DNA from: Staphylococcus sp. IVB6240
Lineage (GTDB): Bacteria; Bacillota; Bacilli; Staphylococcales; Staphylococcaceae
Length of the DNA stretch: 64,000 bases
Assembly (NCBI RefSeq): GCF_025558425.1
Contig: NZ_CP094718.1
Location: forward strand, 1,240,001-1,304,000
Direction: 5' to 3'
The notes beneath the pieces are model-generated. The model was not told where the DNA came from. It ran no database searches and saw only the letters and a list, made by a program, of their open reading frames with translations. Position numbers and translations under genes: made by a program. Shown here in pieces: positions 58,343-64,000 of the stretch. Numbering within the stretch: the stretch's first letter is position 1; each line of letters begins with the position of its first letter.

Positions 58343-59493
58343 TCGATCACCTCATCATAATTGAATAATAAGCGTTCATAATAATCAGCTACTCGAATTA
58401 ATACACTTTCATTAAAATTAAGTTTTGGTGTATGTAATCCATGGATGTATCCTTTTGCTTCATCCTTTGTTCCAACGAAAACAAAATATGAAGGGGCGAT
58501 TCGGTTATAAAAACTAAAATCTTCACCAAATAAATAGGGTGTTTTAGGTTCAATGACATTCAAATGATGATGCGTTAAACTATCCACCACATATTTTTTT
58601 AACTTTGGATCATTGATAGTAGGTGGGTAACCTTCTTCAAATTTCACGTCACATTGCACATTAAATAATAGGGTGATACTTTCGGCAATTTTTTGCATTT
58701 GTTGTTGAACTTGTTGTAAGTCATGCATATCATATGTTCGGATTGTTCCTTCTAAATAGCCATGACTCGGTACCGTATTAATGGCTTCTCCTGCATGAAA
58801 TCTACCAATATGCAAAATGTTGCGTTGTAAACCATTTAAGTGATACTGTTGAATTTGTGATAATTGTATCAACAAGTGCTGCATCGCTTCTCCAGTCGAA
58901 CGGCCTTGTTCTTTATTTGCAACATGACTTGATTGTCCTTCTAAGTAAAAACGATATTCTGTTGCGCTTGCGGTAATTTCTTCATCGCGTACAACGACAG
59001 AACCTTCTTCAACAAATGGCATGATATGCACACCGTATATTGCATCAATTTTGTATGCATCTAATGCACCTGTTTTAATTAATTGATTAGCACCACCGCC
59101 TGATTCCTCAGCAGGTTGGAATAAGAAGACAACATTATGTGGTAGTTTTCCTGCATCATATAGTGCTTTACATCTTCTCACATGTAACATAAGTGCTGTC
59201 GTATGGCCATCATGACCACATGCATGCATCACTTGACCTACTTCACTACGAAAGTCGATATCATTTTCTTCATGAATAGGCAGTGCATCAATATCTGCTC
59301 TAAAAGCAATTGTCTTATTTGAATTTCCTTCTAAATAAGCAACGACACCTGTTTCTAATGGTCTTTCAAAAGGAATACCTTCAGATTTTAAAAATTCAAT
59401 AATATATTCAGTTGTTTTAAATTCCTGCAAACTTAATTCAGGATGTGTATGTAAATATCGTCGATGTTGTGTGACAAATTCTAACTCACTCAT
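58339..59493 (-). CDS. dapL: M20-family amidohydrolase, probable N-acetyldiaminopimelate deacetylase
   Basis: The 384-residue metallopeptidase-like protein shows the M20D metal motifs HACGHDGHT and [11 protein letters not shown], with the dimerisation domain between. Homologues are often called hippurate hydrolase. Its place in the dap operon with a DapH acetyltransferase suggests it removes acetyl from N-acetyl-LL-diaminopimelate. The aminotransferase of the acetylase route is not in this cluster. ATG 59493 follows AAGGAGTG; a longer in-frame start has no such site. A terminator lies just upstream. Confidence 0.85.
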   Translation of the reverse strand: MSELEFVTQHRRYLHTHPELSLQEFKTTEYIIEFLKSEGIPFERPLETGVVAYLEGNSNKTIAFRADIDALPIHEENDIDFRSEVGQVMHACGHDGHTTALMLHVRRCKALYDAGKLPHNVVFLFQPAEESGGGANQLIKTGALDAYKIDAIYGVHIMPFVEEGSVVVRDEEITASATEYRFYLEGQSSHVANKEQGRSTGEAMQHLLIQLSQIQQYHLNGLQRNILHIGRFHAGEAINTVPSHGYLEGTIRTYDMHDLQQVQQQMQKIAESITLLFNVQCDVKFEEGYPPTINDPKLKKYVVDSLTHHHLNVIEPKTPYLFGEDFSFYNRIAPSYFVFVGTKDEAKGYIHGLHTPKLNFNESVLIRVADYYERLLFNYDEVIE

Positions 59494-59516
59494 TTGAATC
59501 ACTCCTTGGTATTTAA

Positions 59517-59562
59517 ACAAAAAAAGTGGGGCACAAAGCTTTTGACTTTTGTCCTCCCACTT
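59517..59562 (-). terminator. Intra-operon terminator between dapH and dapL
   Basis: On the minus strand, AAGTGGG pairs with CCCACTT with inner ACAAA/TTTGT pairing, then seven T bases. It ends about 24 bases before the dapL start, so dapL-alr-lysA should be expressed at a lower level or by regulated readthrough. Confidence 0.82.
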
Positions 59563-59644
59563 CGATCGATGTCTGCCAAGTCTTACATGCTTCGTCAGAT
59601 AGACAGATAAATAATATTTCTTAGTACATCATTCACTTAATTCG

Positions 59645-60364
59645 TTATTCATCAAGTTTGCGCAATGCTGCTACGATTTCACGTTTTGAATCGGCAACGT
59701 CGCTTGCTTGCTTAATGACTTTGGCTGGTGTACCTGCAACAACAGCTCCTGCAGGTACATCGTGCGTCACAATGGCACCTGCCGCAACGATGGCACCTTC
59801 ACCAACACGAACACCTTCTAAAACGACTGCATTCGCACCGATAAGGACATTATCTTCAATGACAACTGGAGAAGCACTTGGTGGCTCAATCACACCCGCT
59901 AGAACTGCACCTGCACCAACGTGAACATTTTTGCCTGTTGTTGCACGGCCACCTAATGTGGCATTCATATCGATCATTGTACCTTCACCAACGATGGCAC
60001 CAATATTAATTGTGGCACCCATCATTACAACTGCACCGTCGCCAATAACAGCGTGTTCACGAATAAATGCACCTGGTTCAATACGTGCATTCGTATTCAC
60101 TAAGTTTTTCAATGGAATTGCTGAGTTACGGCGATCCATTTCAATTTCTAATTCTGTAATTGCTGATTGATTCGCTTCATAAAATGCTTGCCAATCGCTC
60201 GCTTCACAGAAAATCACTTTAGAATCATCTGAGCCAAACACTTTAAATTGCTCTGGAAATGTCACCTCTGTAAAATTTCCGTTCGCATATACTTTAAGTG
60301 GGGTAGATTTTTTCGCATCACTAATATATTGAATAATTTCTTCAGCAGTAAAATTTTTAACCAT
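59645..60364 (-). CDS. dapH: Tetrahydrodipicolinate N-acetyltransferase
   Basis: The 239-residue left-handed beta-helix acyltransferase has an N-terminal helical domain and repeated hexapeptides, such as [20 protein letters not shown] and [15 protein letters not shown]. It acetylates tetrahydrodipicolinate with acetyl-CoA in the acetylase branch of diaminopimelate synthesis. Length and motifs match DapH rather than the succinyl form DapD. It follows dapB by 15 bases. Confidence 0.93.
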   Translation of the reverse strand: MVKNFTAEEIIQYISDAKKSTPLKVYANGNFTEVTFPEQFKVFGSDDSKVIFCEASDWQAFYEANQSAITELEIEMDRRNSAIPLKNLVNTNARIEPGAFIREHAVIGDGAVVMMGATINIGAIVGEGTMIDMNATLGGRATTGKNVHVGAGAVLAGVIEPPSASPVVIEDNVLIGANAVVLEGVRVGEGAIVAAGAIVTHDVPAGAVVAGTPAKVIKQASDVADSKREIVAALRKLDE

Positions 60365-60379
60365 GTTTACTTACACTCC

Positions 60380-62969
<2,590 letters not shown>

Positions 62970-63017
62970 GTCATTCACTCCATCTTCTTCTATAATTAAA
63001 TTTAATTCATGCATTTC

Positions 63018-63094
63018 TTATAATTCAGAAAATAAACGTAAGATTTCTTTTACAAGCTCGTTCACTTTCTTAATACCTTAAATCTTACTATCAT
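63018..63094 (-). pseudogene. lysC: Probable deletion scar of lysC (aspartate kinase)
   Basis: On the minus strand AGGAGG (63106-63101) is 6 bases before ATG 63094. The frame starts MIVRF, like the MIVKFGG start of aspartate kinases, then diverges and stops after 10 codons. One frame over, KVNELVKEILRLFSEL ends in TAA at 63020-63018, looking like a true protein C-terminus. So the ends of a gene remain and its body is gone. From recall, S. aureus has lysC exactly here, between an ABC-F gene and asd. It could instead be a short leader peptide. Confidence 0.45.
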
Positions 63095-63137
63095 TATTGA
63101 CCTCCTCACGTTAGGGAAGGATCACATAATGATATAT

Positions 63138-63350
63138 AAAAAAGCAAGTCCGGTGTGCGAACTTGCTTACTCTATATACAAGTGATGCACTCCATTATTT
63201 TTAGAATAATGACAGATTCTTAGCTCTTAACCTTTGAATCCAATAAACAGATTCTGCAAAGTCTGTTTACTTCGGCATCTCACCCTTTGGATATAAATTG
63301 TTTGCAGACAAATTCATTATATCTACTCATGATTGATGCGCCTCATCAAT
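63138..63350 (-). promoter_or_regulatory. Lysine riboswitch (L box) with terminator
   Basis: On the minus strand the aptamer starts GATGAGGCGCATC (63350-63336 region), contains AGTAG, AAAGGGTGAGATGCCGAAG and TTAAGAGCTAAG, and closes with GGAGTGCATC at 63193-63184. These match the L box core. The expression platform is AAGCAAGT/ACTTGCTT with a T run at 63168-63138. Lysine binding should end transcription before asd and the rest of the operon. Confidence 0.9.
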
Positions 63351-63374
63351 AATTATTAAATTAATATGTTTCAT

Positions 63375-63403
63375 ATTATACATACTCAACGATTCTCTGT
63401 AAA
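63375..63403 (-). promoter_or_regulatory. Promoter of the lysine/diaminopimelate operon
   Basis: On the minus strand, TTTACA (63403-63398), a 17-base spacer and TATAAT (63380-63375) lie just upstream of the lysine riboswitch. Confidence 0.85.
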
Positions 63404-63570
63404 CACCAAATGCATAATTTTTTAAATTAACTGATAATTTTCTTTAAAGAATAGAGATAGTATGGGGATCATCGTTTATTTTTGTATCATATTTCACGAT
63501 GCCATGCTATCTCTATAGTCATTCTATCTTATATTGTATTTAAAAAGTTAAACAACACTTACATCTTATT

Positions 63571-64000
63571 TTACTTAGATTTCAAAATACCTTTTTCTTC
63601 TAAATAACTTTCGTATGGTATTTCTTTAGATAATCCAGTAGGGACATCTAAGTCGATGACACGATTCGCAATCGTATTGATAAATTCGAAGTCATGAGAT
63701 GTAAAGATAATAGATCCTTTAAATGTTTTCAAACCTTCATTGACTGATGTGATACTTTCAAGGTCTAAGTGGTTTGTTGGTTCATCTAAAAGTAGTACGT
63801 TAGCACTTGATAACATCATTTTACTCAACATACAACGTACTTTTTCTCCACCTGATAATACGCTTGCTTTTTTCTTAACTTCTTCACCGCTGAAGAGCAT
63901 ACGACCTAAGAAACCACGTAAAAATGTTTCTGTTTGTTCATCTTCTGGTGCGTATTGACGTAACCAATCAACAAGGTTCATATCCACACCTTCAAAAAAG
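63571..64000 (-). CDS. ABC-F family ATPase, C-terminal part (partial)
   Basis: The last 140 or so residues of an ABC-F protein run off the right edge. The second nucleotide-binding domain shows the signature VLSGGEKVRCML, Walker B VLLLDEPTNHLDLESI and switch histidine in FTSHDFEF. ABC-F proteins act on the ribosome and have no membrane domain. The short tail after the ATPase and sequence suggest the YkpA/YbiT group rather than an antibiotic-resistance factor, but the N-terminal half is not seen. The frame stays open to the window end. Confidence 0.88.
   Translation of the reverse strand, partial: FFEGVDMNLVDWLRQYAPEDEQTETFLRGFLGRMLFSGEEVKKKASVLSGGEKVRCMLSKMMLSSANVLLLDEPTNHLDLESITSVNEGLKTFKGSIIFTSHDFEFINTIANRVIDLDVPTGLSKEIPYESYLEEKGILKSK

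Overview
The window is a stretch of staphylococcal core chromosome. The evidence is low G+C, strong GGAGG-type ribosome binding sites, a class B RNase P RNA, and a gene order that matches, from memory, the aroC to lysA segment of Staphylococcus aureus. Protein divergence from S. aureus suggests a different species, which I cannot name. I saw no prophage, insertion sequence, CRISPR array, tRNA or rRNA gene.

Layout. 1-6912: end of a probable heptaprenyl diphosphate synthase gene, ndk, aroC-aroB-aroA, a TPR protein, a YpiB-like protein and a DUF1405 membrane protein. 6964-17592: a YugP-type zinc peptidase, a MazG-like protein, bshA (bacillithiol), cca, birA, dinG, asnS, dnaD, nth and ypoC. 17674-20510 (minus): recU-pbp2. 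20706-22402: yppE, ypsA, gpsB and rnpB. 22786-29414: an rRNA methyltransferase, a RarD-like permease, a two-module dynamin-like GTPase and a 5'-3' exonuclease-like protein. 29463-30715 (minus): an RNase H-like protein, and a queuosine-precursor transporter behind a preQ1-I riboswitch. 31128-38715: a zinc-finger protein, cvfC, a bacilliredoxin, thyA-folA, a FakB/DegV protein, an msrA gene broken by one in-frame TGA, msrB, crr, yozE and ctpA. 38723-47380: an acetyltransferase, murG, a PAP2 phosphatase, arlRS and odhAB. 47613-52610: small proteins, a MoxR/VWA pair and brnQ. 52669-54768 (minus): acyP-xpaC-telA. 55073-55748: a DUF1033 protein and cspA. 56006-63403 (minus): the lysine/diaminopimelate operon asd-dapA-dapB-dapH-dapL-alr-lysA behind a lysine riboswitch. 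63571-64000 (minus): the 3' part of an ABC-F ATPase gene.

The most informative signals lie between genes. (1) A likely IsrR-type iron-responsive small RNA on the minus strand at 40943-41109, with a near-consensus promoter, two Fur boxes, C-rich segments and a 17-bp terminator stem. (2) A compact preQ1-I riboswitch whose pseudoknot overlaps the Shine-Dalgarno sequence of the queuosine-precursor transporter. (3) A lysine riboswitch followed by what looks like a deletion scar of lysC (ribosome site, first codons and last codons only), with no aspartate kinase gene left at the locus. (4) A strong terminator inside the dap operon, just before dapL. (5) Two mutually exclusive hairpins in the cspA leader. 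(6) The msrA nonsense codon. (7) A dispersed intergenic repeat carrying TTTGAGCAGAA. (8) CcpA (cre) sites at ndk and odhA.

Cell wall supply (dap genes, alr, murG, pbp2), division (gpsB, ypsA), thiol redox (bshA, bacilliredoxin, msrAB) and central metabolism (odhAB, crr, aro genes) dominate. Nothing looks horizontally acquired. Family names and S. aureus comparisons come from recall; no database search was run.
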